Assembly (NCBI GenBank): GCA_036346395.1
Contig: CM070609.1
Location: 50,292,777-50,356,776, forward strand
DNA length: 64,000 nt
Direction of reading: 5' to 3'
From: Hsuehochloa calcarea
Taxonomy: Eukaryota; Streptophyta; Magnoliopsida; Poales; Poaceae
Shown here: piece after piece, positions 1-10,613 of the stretch
Numbering within the stretch: the stretch's first letter is position 1
How the letters are laid out: every line of letters begins with the position of its first letter
Program-made: the position numbers and the translations under genes
The notes under the pieces: model-generated
What the model saw: only the letters and a program-made list of their open reading frames with translations
The model's database searches: none
Told to the model about the DNA's origin: nothing

Positions 1-1827
1 CGATTTGATGAACCCTTGATTATCCCCATAGGGTGCGGACTGCGAGAGTTAATTATTGGGGATAGCTGTCAACACCGTCATGGCTCGTAACTTAGTCTTA
101 GCACTCGGACGGGAAGCAACAGTCTGCTTCTTTGTCTTCCAAGCAATCAGAGAGGAGCCAAGGAAAACACAATAGGCAGAAGGAGACCAACGATCAGAAG
201 GATCGCTAGCCCAGGTCGCATAAGAGTACACTTGAAGCTGCAAAGGGTTCAAGTGAGGAAAGAAAAGACGATGACTGATGGTCACACAAAAATATCGTAG
301 AACACGAAGAAGGTGACTATAGTGGAGTTGAGTGGGACCAGAAATAAACTAACTCAGAATATGGACAGGGTGAGAAATGTTAGGTCGAGTGATCCCAAGG
401 TAGACAAGGCTCTCGACAAGATGACAGTAGCTAGTGGGATCCTTAAGAGGGTCCCCATCACTAGGAAGAAGGCGAACGCTAAGCTCCTTAGGAGTGTCCA
501 CCGTGCGCTGATCAGTGAGAAGCGCGAGCAAGGATATCCTGAATGTACTTCTCCTGGGAGAGGTAGTAGCTCTTAGGTGTGGAAGTGATCTCAATCCCAA
601 GGAAGTAACGAAGAGGATCCAAATCAGACATCAAGAACTGGCTACTAAGACGCTCCTTCACAAAATCAATGTCTTGAGAGTTTTCCCAGTAATGCTCATA
701 TCATCCACATAGAGGAGCGTCCGACCCCGAGGAGAGGTGTACAAAGAGGGCAGGGTTGTGATTTCTGACGGAGAAGTCGACAACAGTGACAACAGAGGAG
801 AAGCGGTCAAGCCAAGCACGAGGGGCTTGTTTGAGCCCATAGAGAGAACGATGAAGGCGACAAAACTATACCAGCATGGACAGAATACCCAGGGGGCGGC
901 TGTATGTAGACCTTACGTATCTCACCATCGAGAAATACATTATTGACGTCCAGCTGAGAGATGGGTTACTATCGAACAGAGGCCACAACAAGAAGAGTGC
1001 GAACATTTTTCATATGGGCTACAGGAACGAGGGTCTCATCGTAGTCATGACCATGCTCATGCTGAAAACCACGCGCCACAAGACTAGCCTTGTAGCGCTT
1101 AAGAGAACCATCCGAACAAATCTTGATCTTGTACACCTACTTGCACGTGATGGGAGTGACACGCGTAGGTAAGAGCTACGCGTTCCCAAGTGCTAGTACG
1201 CTCCAAAGCAGCAATCTCCTCAGACATCGCAAGCTGCCACTCAGGGTGAGAAGCAGCCTAACGGTAGGTCGTATGCTTAGAAAGAGCAGCGGCTTCGAAG
1301 TCGTAGTGCTCAGGAGGCCTAACAGTGCGACGACCACGAAGATCGTATCTAGGAGAAGGCGGAGCAGGACCCAGTAAGGACGAAGGAGTGCTGGGAACAG
1401 GGCCCAGCAAAGACTGAGGCTCAACTAGAGGAGTAGGCCGAGAACAGTGAGTAATGCAAGGGAAATGGTGGAATCTCAACAAAAGTGTTGGAAGGAAACT
1501 CTGGCGGAGGGAGATCAGGTGGAGTCGGAGGAGAGGGAAGCGAAGGTGGAGGCGGAAGTGAAACAAAAGTTGAAAGCTGAGTGTCAGAAAAAGTCAGAAA
1601 GGAGATCGACTCAACAAGAGCCAATGCCGTGGCCTCGAGAAAACAGAGGCACGGCTTGGGGAGCGAGGTGATAGGCGCGGGATTTGGCCGGAGGCGTGGA
1701 TCCGGTAGGAGCTCTGGGTGGCGCTCGATAGAGAAGGGCTCACGCGTGGGAGAGAGCGCAGGAGGCAGGTCTGCGGGTCTGTAGTCAAGTGGGATCTAGA
1801 GTTAGGGTTTCCAATGCTCTGATACAA
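1..1827 (-). pseudogene. Copia pol fragment C1 (RT and RNase H only)
   Basis: This is the 3' half of a Ty1/Copia polyprotein read on the minus strand. RNase H similarity lies at 49-285 (motif YATWASDPSDR and a block ending SKKQT-like). Reverse transcriptase fragments lie at about 349-1170, with the catalytic YVDD seen as LLYVDDMSITG near 690. The integrase-RT linker lies at 1258-1566 (YDLRGRRTVRPPEHY). Frames change repeatedly and no ORF exceeds about 100 codons, so it is dead. Between the linker and the primer site (1815-1827) there are only about 250 bases. A normal element needs 2.5-3 kb there, so gag, protease and integrase are missing. The 3' LTR must lie left of the window. Copia assignment is firm; lineage was not resolved. 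Confidence 0.85.
1815..1827 (-). other. Primer-binding site of C1
   Basis: On the minus strand this reads TTGTATCAGAGCA, close to the usual initiator-tRNA-Met primer site TGGTATCAGAGC with one change. It abuts the TG/CA edge of the C1 LTR, which fixes the LTR boundary and the element's orientation. Confidence 0.75.
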
Positions 1828-1934
1828 TGTTGGAATAACCTCTTGTCTATTTCAATGGGCCTAAAGGCCAATATATATAAGTTACATGTGTATAAAAATA
1901 TGCAAAGAACACCCTATACAAGTCATATCTAACA
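1828..1934 (-). mobile_element. 5' LTR of Copia C1 (107 bp)
   Basis: The segment begins TGTTGG and ends CTAACA on the plus strand, giving TG...CA ends in either reading, and lies directly outside the primer site. It contains a TATATATA run that could serve as the TATA box on the minus strand. At 107 bp it is very short for a Copia LTR. The five bases outside it (GTTAC, 1935-1939) would be one target-site duplicate, but the partner is outside the window. Confidence 0.65.
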
Positions 1935-3014
1935 GTTACTTCGCAATGACATCTCAAAATTGGCCACTTTGCAATGGCATATATGTACATTTCCCCAAAA
2001 CAAATTGCAGGGCTAGTTTCAATTCATAATTACACCAGAAAAGTTGAATTATAAAGTGCATTTGTTTGATAAATGTGTTACTCAAGCTTGCTTTGCACAC
2101 TAATAAACAATTGGATGTACCCTTACATTAAAGGGCATGAATGCAATATCATTTCCTGTTGAAAAGTTTCAAAAAGGATGTTAAGTCATGGCAATAACTG
2201 AATGCAATTAAACAGCACAAGATGTAAACAAAAAAGGGATCACTAGTGTCAGAAACTGAACCAAACCTGCTGGTTTCATTCAGTACTCAACTATGCCAGC
2301 CCATTCAAGGAAAGAACCTAGTTGGTTACTCACCATTTTTCTTTTCTGGTAGCAGTCCCCGTGCTGTGCACGACCTGAAACTTAAGGTCTTTGCTAACTA
2401 TTTACAATATGAAACTCAAATATTATTTATATGAGGTGCTATTTTTTTGTAGAAGGGTACTAAAAGCTGTGCACAAAACTAAGTACAATATGACGAGGCT
2501 AAATAGTTTGTTTGCGTCTTGCTTCCTGCAATTAATAGGGGTTCTTTGGGAGAATATGCCTCTGGATTAGGAATGTGCAAGTATTTCTGAACAAAGTTTT
2601 CAGTTAAAAGTGCGAGTATTTGAGAACTGAGGGAGTATATGAAACTGTAGAATTTATGGAAACAATGAAGAAATTCAAAGATTATGCAAACCAAATAATT
2701 TAGAATTTTTTTGATAAAGTTCTAGAAGTTTTAAAAATAGAATTATTATCGATCAATCTAACATAATTTCAGAAAATGCAGCAGATTCTTGTTTGGGAAG
2801 AATATTATTTTAGTAACCATAGAAACTTCAGGACTTGCTTGCTATGCATATGATAAAAGTAAGCTCGGTTGTGTAAGTGTTCATGTTGGGATGGAAAATA
2901 TATAAATTGCAGGAGGCATCCATTAAAGTGTGTCATGATTAGTACTACTATCTCATTCAAATAAACAAATAATCGTTTATTCATCAGGAAACACTAATGA
3001 TAATGTTTTTGCGT
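1935..3014. other. AT-rich spacer between C1 and C2, probably intron
   Basis: No ORF here matches a protein I recognise and I see no exon of the neighbouring CCAAT-binding-factor gene. Around 2560-2640 a segment reads on the minus strand like one decayed end of a Stowaway MITE (TACTCCCTCAGTTCT). The partner end is not visible, so I only note it. Confidence 0.4.
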
Positions 3015-3019
3015 CATGT

Positions 3020-3368
3020 TGTTACTCGCTGGACTCTTGCTGTTGGTGTTAGCAAGATCCTTACTCTCATGGAGAGGATGACACTTGGAGATGAGGCAAT
3101 TTTTCTTTGTTTATTTCTAACACAATGCCATGCCAACTTTGAGGGTTGGGGATACATATTTATAAGTCGCCAACCGACCAAGTATATGCTAAGATGCTAG
3201 TCTAAGATCTTTGTCCTATGTGATCAAGATGTTGTCCTTAAAGGCGCAGTCAAATCTTTGTCCTATGATGATCAAGATGTCATCCTTAAAGGCGTGATCA
3301 AGATCTTTGTCCTTAAAGCTGTGCATGCCTACCCCACAAAGACCATAGTATGCAGGACTTATTCATCA
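3020..3368 (-). repeat. C2 3' LTR
   Basis: It starts TGTTACTCGC and ends TTATTCATCA on the plus strand. It matches 8231-8583 closely, with small differences such as an altered TTTGAGGG/CCTGAGGG stretch. The purine-rich minus-strand segment just inside it (about 3369-3380, TTAGGGAGAA) is the likely polypurine tract. Confidence 0.9.
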
Positions 3369-3439
3369 TTCTCCCTAAGTCTTGTGCGTCGTCTTGTGGG
3401 AGAGTTGAACCATCCGATCCTAGAACGAGCTCGAGGAAT

Positions 3440-3905
3440 TTTACCTCCCAAGAGGCTTGGTGAAAGCGGTCCGCAAGGCGATCGGTGGTGTTGATGTAGC
3501 TCGCCTTGATCTTGCCTTCATCCAACGACCTCGGATGAAGTGGTATTTCACCCGGATATGCTTGCTCCGATTCGTGGAAAAGCGGGTTCTTGGCGAGCAG
3601 GCGGACTTGTTGTCCACCCCGAGCCACCGCTTCGAGTCTCTCTCTGAGGAGATCACCAAGCGGTCGAGCAAGCGGGCGCTGAGTCGAGCGGTGGAAGCCG
3701 CTATGTACTCGGCCTCACAATGACAGGCCACCACTGGCTTCTTTGCTTGGACCGCCCGACCTAACGAGGCACTTGCCGAGGAAGAAGAGAATCCGCTTGT
3801 GCTCTTCTTTGGTGTCGATGTCGCTGCGTGGTCATTGTCGTATGCAGATGACGGCGTGGCCGGGACACCTCGGGTAGTGCAAGCCGTAGTCGGAGGTGCC
3901 CGCAA
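3440..3905 (-). pseudogene. C2 RNase H remnant
   Basis: This is the C-terminal Copia RNase H. Blocks VACHCEAEYIAAS, VDNKSACS, SKHIRVKYHFIR and a FTKPLGR end are readable in one 154-codon minus-strand frame (3441-3905). They are the usual EAEYIA, D-N-K-S-A, H-I-x-x-x-x-H-F-I-R and T-K-P-L sequence of the family. It ends about 70 bases before the 3' LTR. The N-terminal third is degraded. Confidence 0.8.
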
Positions 3906-4079
3906 CGTAGCAGAGGATCCTCTTCACGGCCTGCTGATGCTCCGTCGTCGGTCGCTGCATGAACCGACTGACGTAGCCGACGGCGAACGCCAAATGACGG
4001 GCGTGTGGGACGAGGTAGCGAAAAGTCGCCCACGATCTTGGTGATCTTGCGTCGCGTCCGCCTCCTCCGCAGTGCTCTC

Positions 4080-4806
4080 ACGACTCGGCCTTGACCTCTC
4101 TCCTCCATAGGAGTGTGGGGTGGGTTGCGATCAGTGAGCCCGCCACTGACGGCAGTGCGCTTGGCGTAGGCGGTCTGCCGAAGAGAGATACCGGAGCTGT
4201 CTGGTGGACCTCGATCCCCAAGTAGAAGGAGAGGAGCCCCAAGTCGCTCATCTGGAAGGCGGTCTTCATCTCCGCCTTGAACTCCTCGACCTCGGCCTCC
4301 TTGGAGCCGGTGATCAACAGGTCGTCGACGTAGACGCCCACCAGCAGGGTGTTGCCGCCTTTGCCCCGCCGGTAGACCGCCGCCTCGTGTGCTTTCTCAT
4401 TGGAACCCATTTGCTTGAGGTGGAGTCCGACTTAGCGTTCCATGCTCGTGGTGCTCGCCGAAGCCATGAGGGCCTTCTTGCAGCGGAGAACCTGCCCTCC
4501 TGCCGGGATAGACGAATCCGGTGGTGACGGACGTGGGCCTCCTCCTTCAAGTCGCCGTTGGTTGAGGAAGGCGGACTTGGCGTCCATGTGATGGACGCGC
4601 CAATCCTCTGGGTCGCAAGTGCGAGGAGAAGGCGAACGGACTCCATGCGCGACGCAGTGCGAAGGCGTCATCGGTCGACCCTCCCGCCGCATGAAACCTC
4701 GTGCCACCAAGCGAGCCTTGTGCTTGATGATGGCGCCGGCCATCCCGCTCGGCTTGAACACCCACTTAAGGGTGATCGCTCGGTGGCCGGCAGGAAGATC
4801 CGCCAC
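4080..4806 (-). pseudogene. C2 reverse transcriptase remnant
   Basis: This is Copia RT (RVT_2 type). The N-terminal block at 4680-4806 includes LKWVFKPSGMAG and HKARLVARGF. The catalytic block at 4200-4380 includes VGVYVDDLLITGSKEAEV, followed by MSDLGLLSFYLGIEV, the usual connection to RNase H. The block between them is frameshifted. The YVDD aspartates are preserved although the gene is not. Confidence 0.8.
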
Positions 4807-5349
4807 CCCACGCCCGGTTCGCCGACGGCGTCCATCTCACCTTCATCGCGACACGCCATGCCGCGTCTCCTCTCGCTCGGCGAAGGAGCGAGGCTCGCCG
4901 TCGTCGACGCCAAGTGCGCCCGCTCGAAGTCGTCTTTGCGCCGGCCGAGTGGAAATGGCCGCTTTCGCCGAGGATGTTGTCCATGGTGCGATAAGCGTAG
5001 AGGCTCGTCGTCGTGGTAGGCGTCGACGCGGTCCTCGTCGTGAGACAATGAATGCGAACTCCACCATCTTGTTGCTCGTCGTGGGACCGAAGCTATTGGC
5101 GCCGATCCGGTGGTGTGGCCTCAGTGCGGGAGAGTGGTGGCCGGTGCGGAGAGGCGTGGCGTGGCCGTCTGCCGAAGGTGGTGGAGCTCTCGCCGGGGCC
5201 GGTGGCGAGCAAGGTGTCGAGGTGGGCGAGCTCGATGAAGGCGAAGCCGCTAGCTCCCGACTCTCTCGAAATGGGCGTAGTCGACAACAAAGTCCACGAG
5301 AGTCGGTCGAACCGCTGCCCACCGCCTTGTCCCGTCGCCCACCGCCTTC

Positions 5350-6100
5350 GCCGTCGAACACAACGTCACGCGAGATCGCGGGCGCTGGCGTGTGTGATGT
5401 GGTCGAGGATGCGGTAGGCCTTCGAGCCCTCCGCGAGCCGATGAACACTCCCGAGTGCTCTGTCGTCGAGCTTACCGATGTAACCAAGTTCCTTGGCGAA
5501 CGCGAGGGAGCCAAGACCCGCAAGTGGAGACCGGCGGCTTGCGTCCATGCCAAGCCTCGTGACGGCCCCGCCATCGGCGCCTTGGTAGGCGGCGGTTGAG
5601 GATGTAGAGCGGCCGTCACCGCGCCTCCCGGAAGGCGGCCGGCATCCCTGCGCTGAGGAGGCCCGAGCCATCCCCACAACCGCCCTGCGGTTGCTGGCCG
5701 ACGACACCGATTCTGCTGCGCGGTTTGACGGGTAGAGTAGTGGCGCTGAATGCCCTCATCAAAGATCTGACGTGGAATTCAGCCGTGAATTCGCCCGCCG
5801 CTGTCTGTGGCGCAAAGACGCGCAGCCTGCGGCCGCGCTCGCCTCCGCAGCGACTGCGTCGCGCTGATGGCGTCCATGACCTCTCCTTCCGCTGAGGACC
5901 ATCACCCACATGTAGCGGAGAGATCGTCGACAAGCAACGAGGAAGTAGCGTCGTCTCTCTGGTGTGGCCGGCGTCCACGGGCCACACAAGTCCCGTGCAC
6001 GAGCTCGAGCCTCTCCTTGGCTCGGAAACTCGCTCTTTGGGAAAGAAGTCGCCCGCGCCGTCAACACGCAGACGTCGCGAAGCGCTCCACATGGTCAAGG
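5350..6100 (-). pseudogene. C2 integrase remnant
   Basis: Pieces of a Copia integrase core (rve fold) are spread over three minus-strand frames. Near 5990 a DLCGP motif carries the first catalytic Asp, near 5880-5900 there is a RYMWVMVLS block, and near 5770 there is GEFTAEFHVRS around the second catalytic region. The enzyme would insert cDNA into the host chromosome. The frames are broken and the third catalytic Glu cannot be placed safely. Confidence 0.65.
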
Positions 6101-6499
6101 CACGGCAGCCTCGCGACCATTTCCATGGCAGGCAGCCGCCAGGCCTCGAAGTGAAGGTGCCCTAAAGCGCTGCGTGCATTGCCACGCTCGTCGTCCCGAC
6201 GAGCGGCGAGACAGAGGGGTTGTGCCACCGCGACGTGAAGAATGTAGAGTCGGTTTGCGCCTCGTTACCTTGGCAAGAAGGCGGCGAAGATCCCAAATCC
6301 GCGACACCGCGTGCTCGATCTCGACACGCGAGCCGTTCATCCGGTATCCCAAGCCGATGATGGAGTTCGCAGATCGGGGATGTAGTAGACGCCGGTGAGC
6401 AACTTTGTGCTCACCGGACACGGTGGTGAAGATGACGCGAGCCGGCGCCCTTGATTTCCACGCGGAGGCGCCCCAAACTTGACGAGCCTCGGGCGCTAG

Positions 6500-6961
6500 A
6501 GTCAAACTCGGCGAAGAACTCCGTCGGCCGGTCATGTGATGGGTGGCGCCGGTGTCGAGCACCACCCGTCGATCTTGTCGTTCTGCCGGGTCAGAGGCAG
6601 GAGGCATGTGCTTTTGGCTCGTCAAGGTGGAGGAGAGCCATCGCGGCCGGCTGCGGCTGGAGGTAGTTCGATGCTCGTGATGAGCAATGAACGAGCCATT
6701 GCTCCTCCTCCTCTGCTGCGCGACGTGGGCTGGCCGCGTCGTGGTATCGACAATCCTCGCCCAATGACCAAGCTTGCCGCAGATTGTGGCAAGAGTGCGT
6801 CTCGTCTTGCCGCTTTTGCTTGCCGGTGGCGCGCCATACTGGCGCCCACGATCATTACCCTCGGACGTCCTCGCGCCCATGCTTGGCGTCTTTGCGCGAC
6901 TTGCGCGCTGCCATGCTGCTGCGGCCGCTGTCGTGGAAGAAGGCTCCCTTCTTCCTGTCAC
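6500..6961 (-). pseudogene. C2 zinc knuckle and protease remnant
   Basis: A 288-codon open frame (6095-6961, minus) carries a partial CCHC knuckle (ICGKLGHWAR, residues 60-69) whose last cysteine is lost. The aspartic protease active site follows as VVLDTGATHHMTG (residues 133-145), with the catalytic Asp in DTGA. The protease would cut the polyprotein. The frame degrades beyond about residue 200, where the pre-integrase region should be. Confidence 0.75.
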
Positions 6962-7720
6962 CTTGGCCGCGACCCCATTCCCGAGTGAGGAGGAGCTTCC
7001 GCCAATGGAGACGGGTCCCGAGAGGCGTATGGCTCATCATCATCAACAACCTTGAGGCGACCCAACGCCTCCTCGATCGTCATCGTGGAGAGGTCAGCAG
7101 AGACTCGATCGAGCGGGCCGCTCGCTTGTACTTCTGGGACTTGGCGGAAGAGCTTTTCCACGCCTCTCCTCGCCATAGGTGTCGTCCGAATCGCACTAGC
7201 CGGCGCAGCAGAGTGTTGAGACGGAGAACAAAGTCATCCACGTCCTCGCTTTGGCTTGAAGGCCAAGTGCTCCGCTCCGCGCGAAGTGCTCGCAATGTAG
7301 ACTTGCGCGCGCGATCGGCTGCCGATGCGTCCGCAGCGATGGCGCCCCAGCCTCTTTGGCGATCCGCTTGTTAGTAGCGAAGCGCATCTCGGCGGGGCTG
7401 CGATGATGAGAGCATCCGGCGCCGTCGATCTGGTCGTAGTCGGCGTCGCCCGCACGGACTGCATCCCACATATGCCGCGACTGAGTTTTACCTCATCACC
7501 GCATTTCACTCGACATAGTTGGTCTTGGTGAGGGTAGGCCACCTGGCGCCGGGCCGACGTCCCGACGACGACCGGTACCGTGGTGACCATGATGCCGTCT
7601 GCGGGAGAGGCGCGTTACTGTGAAGGCCGTGCTCTCCGTCGACCCGTCGCCGCCGCCGCCGTCTTGCGCCTCTCGAGGCGCCACCGCGCGTCCGCTGTCT
7701 GGTGCCGCATGCGCTCACGG
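6960..7720 (-). pseudogene. C2 gag remnant
   Basis: This is Gag of the UBN2/retrotran_gag type found in Copia elements, which forms the virus-like particle shell. Visible pieces are an N-terminal region near 7500-7700, a MWDAVRAGDADY block and a PPRCASLLTS-like block at 7234-7590, and SEDVDDFVLRLNTLL at 7080-7295. They fall in three reading frames, so at least two frameshifts separate them. The long plus-strand ORFs over this stretch are antisense artefacts of its GC-rich codons. Confidence 0.75.
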
Positions 7721-8215
7721 GCGCGGCATAATCGCCTTCATGCCGCCGCCTCTGTTGCCTCCCTTTCGGCTGCTCAAGTCGCGTCGGTATTTATCATCGC
7801 CAGAGATGGAGCTTCTTGTGCCGCCAGCATAAAACCTTGACCTCCGGCCGCCAAGACGCTGTTGCATCTGCCGCCGCCGCCGCTTCACGCCTCCGCTCAG
7901 GCTGCTGCCGACGCCGCGTACCGGCCTTTGACGCTTCACCATTGCGGTGTCTCTGCCGCTTCATCGCATTGCTAGCTGCTTGCAGTGAGCTCGGCCGTCT
8001 ATTGACGCCAAAGTGCTCGAGGCGACCGAAGGCGATCGCCTGCGGACATGGCGCGCATCGGGGTCATTGCGTGGAGAGGGTTGCTTCGACGAAGAGTGCC
8101 TTGCCTCCCGGAGAGGAGTGGGAGACGGTGGAGGCTGCCTTCTTGCGGCATTACCGGCCTGCTGCGAGGTCGAGAGGCGAGATGAGCAAGAGATGCTCAA
8201 GCTACAGGATAGTAA

Positions 8216-8228
8216 GGCTCTGATACCA
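8216..8228 (-). other. C2 primer-binding site
   Basis: On the minus strand this reads TGGTATCAGAGCC, the canonical plant initiator-tRNA-Met primer site, two bases inside the 5' LTR. Confidence 0.9.
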
Positions 8229-8230
8229 CT

Positions 8231-8583
8231 TGTTACTCGCTGGACTCTTGCTGTTGGTGTTAGCAAGATCCTTACTCTCATGGAGAGGATGACACTTGGA
8301 GATGAGGCAATTTTTCTTTGTTTATTTCTAACACAATGCCATGCCAACCTGAGGGGTTGGGGATACATATTTATAGGCTGCCAACCAGCCAAGTATATGC
8401 TAAGATGCTAGTCTAAGATGCTGTCCTATGACAGTCAAGATGCTGTCCTTAAAGCTGACAGTCAAGATGCTGTCCTATGATGATCAAGATCTTTGTCCTT
8501 AAAGTCGACATCAAGATCTTTGTCCTTAAAGCTGCTGTACAAGCCTACCCCACAAAGACCATAGTACAGGGACTTATTCATCA
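8231..8583 (-). repeat. C2 5' LTR
   Basis: This is the second LTR copy, with the same TGTTACTCGC start and TTATTCATCA end as 3020-3368. Both copies contain a TATTTATA stretch about 130 bases in. Near-tandem copies of a GATGCTGTCCT / GATCTTTGTCCTTAAAG unit occur in the right half of each LTR and differ in number between the two copies, consistent with slippage. Confidence 0.9.
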
Positions 8584-8588
8584 CATGT

Positions 8589-9068
8589 ATCTCAAGACAT
8601 TCTGAATATAATCCAACGAGTAAGTTTCAGAAAAACCTAGGTAAATTGCTCTGGGCCCTCCATTCAGACTCCTTTAGGATAAATGGGACTGAGTTAGGAT
8701 AAATGGAATTGAACGGAGATAGTTTTTTTTTTGGTGTTACCTTTTGCCCCAGTACATGTTTGTTCGTGCAAAAAAAAAAAGACTTTAGGACCTGTCGTTT
8801 TGTGTTGCCTGTGCCCCAATACTTGGGGTTTTCTGAAAATTGCTCTTAATCCAATTCATCCTAAAATCCTACTGCAATCCAATTTCAAACAAAATCCAAA
8901 AAATAATAGGTACCTTGGTATACAAAAATTTAGTCACCATTTGACCCGACTCTGACCAGATCCCTGATAATTTGTAATATGATTTTTTTTTTCATTTTAA
9001 ATATTTTCTCTTTTGTTACAAATGCAAAGAGTGTTGTTGATCTGCTGTGCCTTTTGCTGTGTTCTCAG
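8589..9068 (+). other. Intron segment upstream of the CEBPZ-type exon
   Basis: This AT-rich, non-coding stretch runs from the C2 target duplicate to a clear splice acceptor (pyrimidine-rich run then TTCTCAG, ending 9068). Two related TAGGATAAATGG units near 8670-8710 and an opposed AATTCATCCTAAAATCC near 8850 suggest an old MITE or short inverted repeat, which I cannot delimit. Confidence 0.55.
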
Positions 9069-9306
9069 CAATGCAGACCGTGTCAGTTGGTGGGAGCTAA
9101 CGTTATTGGCCTCACATGTGCACCCGTCTGTATCTACTATGGCCAGGACGTTGCTATCTGGCAACAATATTGTATATAGTGGTGATCCATTAACAGACCT
9201 ATCACTTCCTGCCTTCCTTGACAAATTCATGGAGAAGAAACCGAAAGGAAACCGCATTGCTGAAGGAAAATGGCATGGTGGATCTCAAATTGCACCAGCT
9301 AAAAAG
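9069..9306 (+). CDS. SWA2: CEBPZ/Noc1 (SWA2-type) gene, penultimate exon
   Basis: This exon encodes about 79 residues of the CCAAT-binding-factor domain of the CEBPZ / Noc1 / Mak21 family, called SLOW WALKER 2 in Arabidopsis. These are nucleolar proteins needed for pre-60S ribosome assembly and export. Recognisable blocks are RVSWWELTLLASHVHPSV, TMARTLLSGN, DPLTDLSLPAFLDKFMEKKP and WHGGSQIAPAKK. The acceptor is TTCTCAG (9062-9068); the exon starts with one leftover base of a split codon. The donor is AAG|GTATCC after 9306 in phase 0, which agrees with the next exon. No stop or frameshift is present. Upstream exons are not in the window, so the bulk of the protein must lie to the left of C1 or the locus is truncated. 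Confidence 0.9.
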
Positions 9307-9523
9307 GTATCCCTTTGTTACATGTTATCATTTTCTTTCGTTGGCTTTGAACTGTTCGTATTGTGTTGTTTCTTCTCTTTTAAAATGGTCTCTGGATTTG
9401 TTGACCTTTTCCCTCCTATTTTTTGCCTGATCATGTCAGAAAAACTTAACTGGTGTAGTAGTATGGATTTGTGAGCACTCTCATGGGCCTCAATTTCTTT
9501 GGCTGATCTTTGTGTGTCTGCAG
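9307..9523 (+). other. Intron of the CEBPZ-type gene
   Basis: This 217-bp GT-AG intron has donor GTATCC, a T-rich body and acceptor TGTGTCTGCAG (ends 9523). It joins two phase-0 exons whose translations continue the same conserved domain (ending AKK, resuming LDLNHH). Confidence 0.9.
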
Positions 9524-10204
9524 CTTGACCTGAATCATCATCTCATTGGAGAAGAGCTACTTGAACTGGCAGAGAATGAAGTGCCTCCTGAAGATGTTGT
9601 TTTCCATCGTTTCTACATGAACAAGACCGGCCCTATTAAACATAAGGCAAAGAAGAAAGCTTCAGTAATTGATGATGATACTGGAGAGCTCTTAGCTGAT
9701 GATGTTGATGATGCTACTGATGAAAGTGATGATGAGATGGAGGAGCTGGGAGATGGGTTGACGGAAGATGGGGAATATGACTATGACAATCTGGACGCAA
9801 AAGCATTTGAGGAGGAAGGGGATTTGCTTAGATACGACAGTGATGTTGAATTGGATGGCATTTCAGATGATAGCGCTTCTAGGGATGGAGGAATGGAAAA
9901 TGATGATGACGAAGATGGTCTTAATATTTCCTGTATGGATGCTGAAGCCCTCGAGAGTGCTGACGATTCAGATGACAGCATTAGTAATGGAGACGCAGCC
10001 CGTGGGCAAAAGCGGAAACATGGTGCAAAGGGTGGTGCATCTCCATTTGCAAGACTAGAAGACTATGAACATCTCATGGATGGGGACGCCGAGAAGCCAA
10101 CGTCGAAGAAGCTGAAGCACAAGGTGACTGGGGACAGTGTGGGCGGTAAGGAAAAACCAAACAAGTTGGGATCACAAAAGAGAAGGTTGAAGAGATCACA
10201 GTGA
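9524..10204 (+). CDS. SWA2: CEBPZ/Noc1 (SWA2-type) gene, last exon
   Basis: The exon has 226 codons plus a TGA stop (10202-10204). It begins with the end of the conserved CBF region (LDLNHHLIGEELLELAE, then VVFHRFYMNKTGPIKHKAKK). It then becomes a long acidic, low-complexity stretch rich in DD, DES and EEL over about residues 50-160, followed by a lysine/arginine-rich tail (KKLKHKV, QKRRLKRS). The acidic-then-basic C-terminus is typical of this nucleolar family. The frame is fully open, in contrast to every retroelement around it, so this end of the gene looks maintained. Gene identity is strong. Whether the whole gene is functional cannot be told from two exons. Confidence 0.92.
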   Translation, partial: LDLNHHLIGEELLELAENEVPPEDVVFHRFYMNKTGPIKHKAKKKASVIDDDTGELLADDVDDATDESDDEMEELGDGLTEDGEYDYDNLDAKAFEEEGDLLRYDSDVELDGISDDSASRDGGMENDDDEDGLNISCMDAEALESADDSDDSISNGDAARGQKRKHGAKGGASPFARLEDYEHLMDGDAEKPTSKKLKHKVTGDSVGGKEKPNKLGSQKRRLKRSQ

Positions 10205-10613
10205 GAATGAGCTTTTATACGATTTCCCTTATTGGAAATGGTCCGTGTTAGAGTTTAATCATTGTTTAGTTTTTACTGCTCGCTGGGATGTTGAGTCTGT
10301 TTCGTACGAAGTCATGTCCGAGTAGCATATGCACTAGAAACCGAGCTAGATAACGAGTCCGTGGCACAGATGAGACTTGTAACCAGGCACAGATGTGAGT
10401 TTCCAGAGTGTACGTGTGTTCACGCTTCATCCGTGATCGACTTCCAGAGCGTTCTTGTCTCTACGTGTGATGTACTTGTAGCCTGTGCATCAGCTAGATA
10501 GCGTAGCGTCGCTTCATCTTCGTGTGGTTCTTCGAGAAGCCAGGTTCTGCCGAGCGTGAACGTTCCGTAGAACGGGCCGAGCGCTCTGCTATGTAGCTTT
10601 GGAAGATGCTAAA
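10205..10613 (+). other. 3' flank of the CEBPZ-type gene
   Basis: Non-coding sequence after the stop, probably the 3' untranslated region. I see no strong AATAAA signal close to the stop; an AATAAA occurs at about 10770, inside repeat-like sequence. Confidence 0.5.

Larger units (their letters stand above)
3020..8583 (-). mobile_element. Complete Copia retrotransposon C2
   Basis: A 5,564-bp Ty1/Copia element lies on the minus strand, bounded by two LTRs of about 350 bp and flanked by a perfect 5-bp target-site duplication CATGT (3015-3019 and 8584-8588). Internal order on the minus strand is primer site, gag, zinc knuckle, protease, integrase, RT, RNase H, LTR, which is Copia order because integrase precedes RT. 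The interior is much more GC-rich than its surroundings. All domains are broken by frameshifts, so it is not autonomous. It sits between C1 and the first visible exon of the CCAAT-binding-factor gene, so it is probably an intron insertion. Confidence 0.92.

Noticed and set aside
4619..5599. A 326-codon plus-strand open frame
   Set aside because: It is antisense to the C2 RT/integrase region, is Arg/Ala/Gly-rich from GC bias, and matches no domain.
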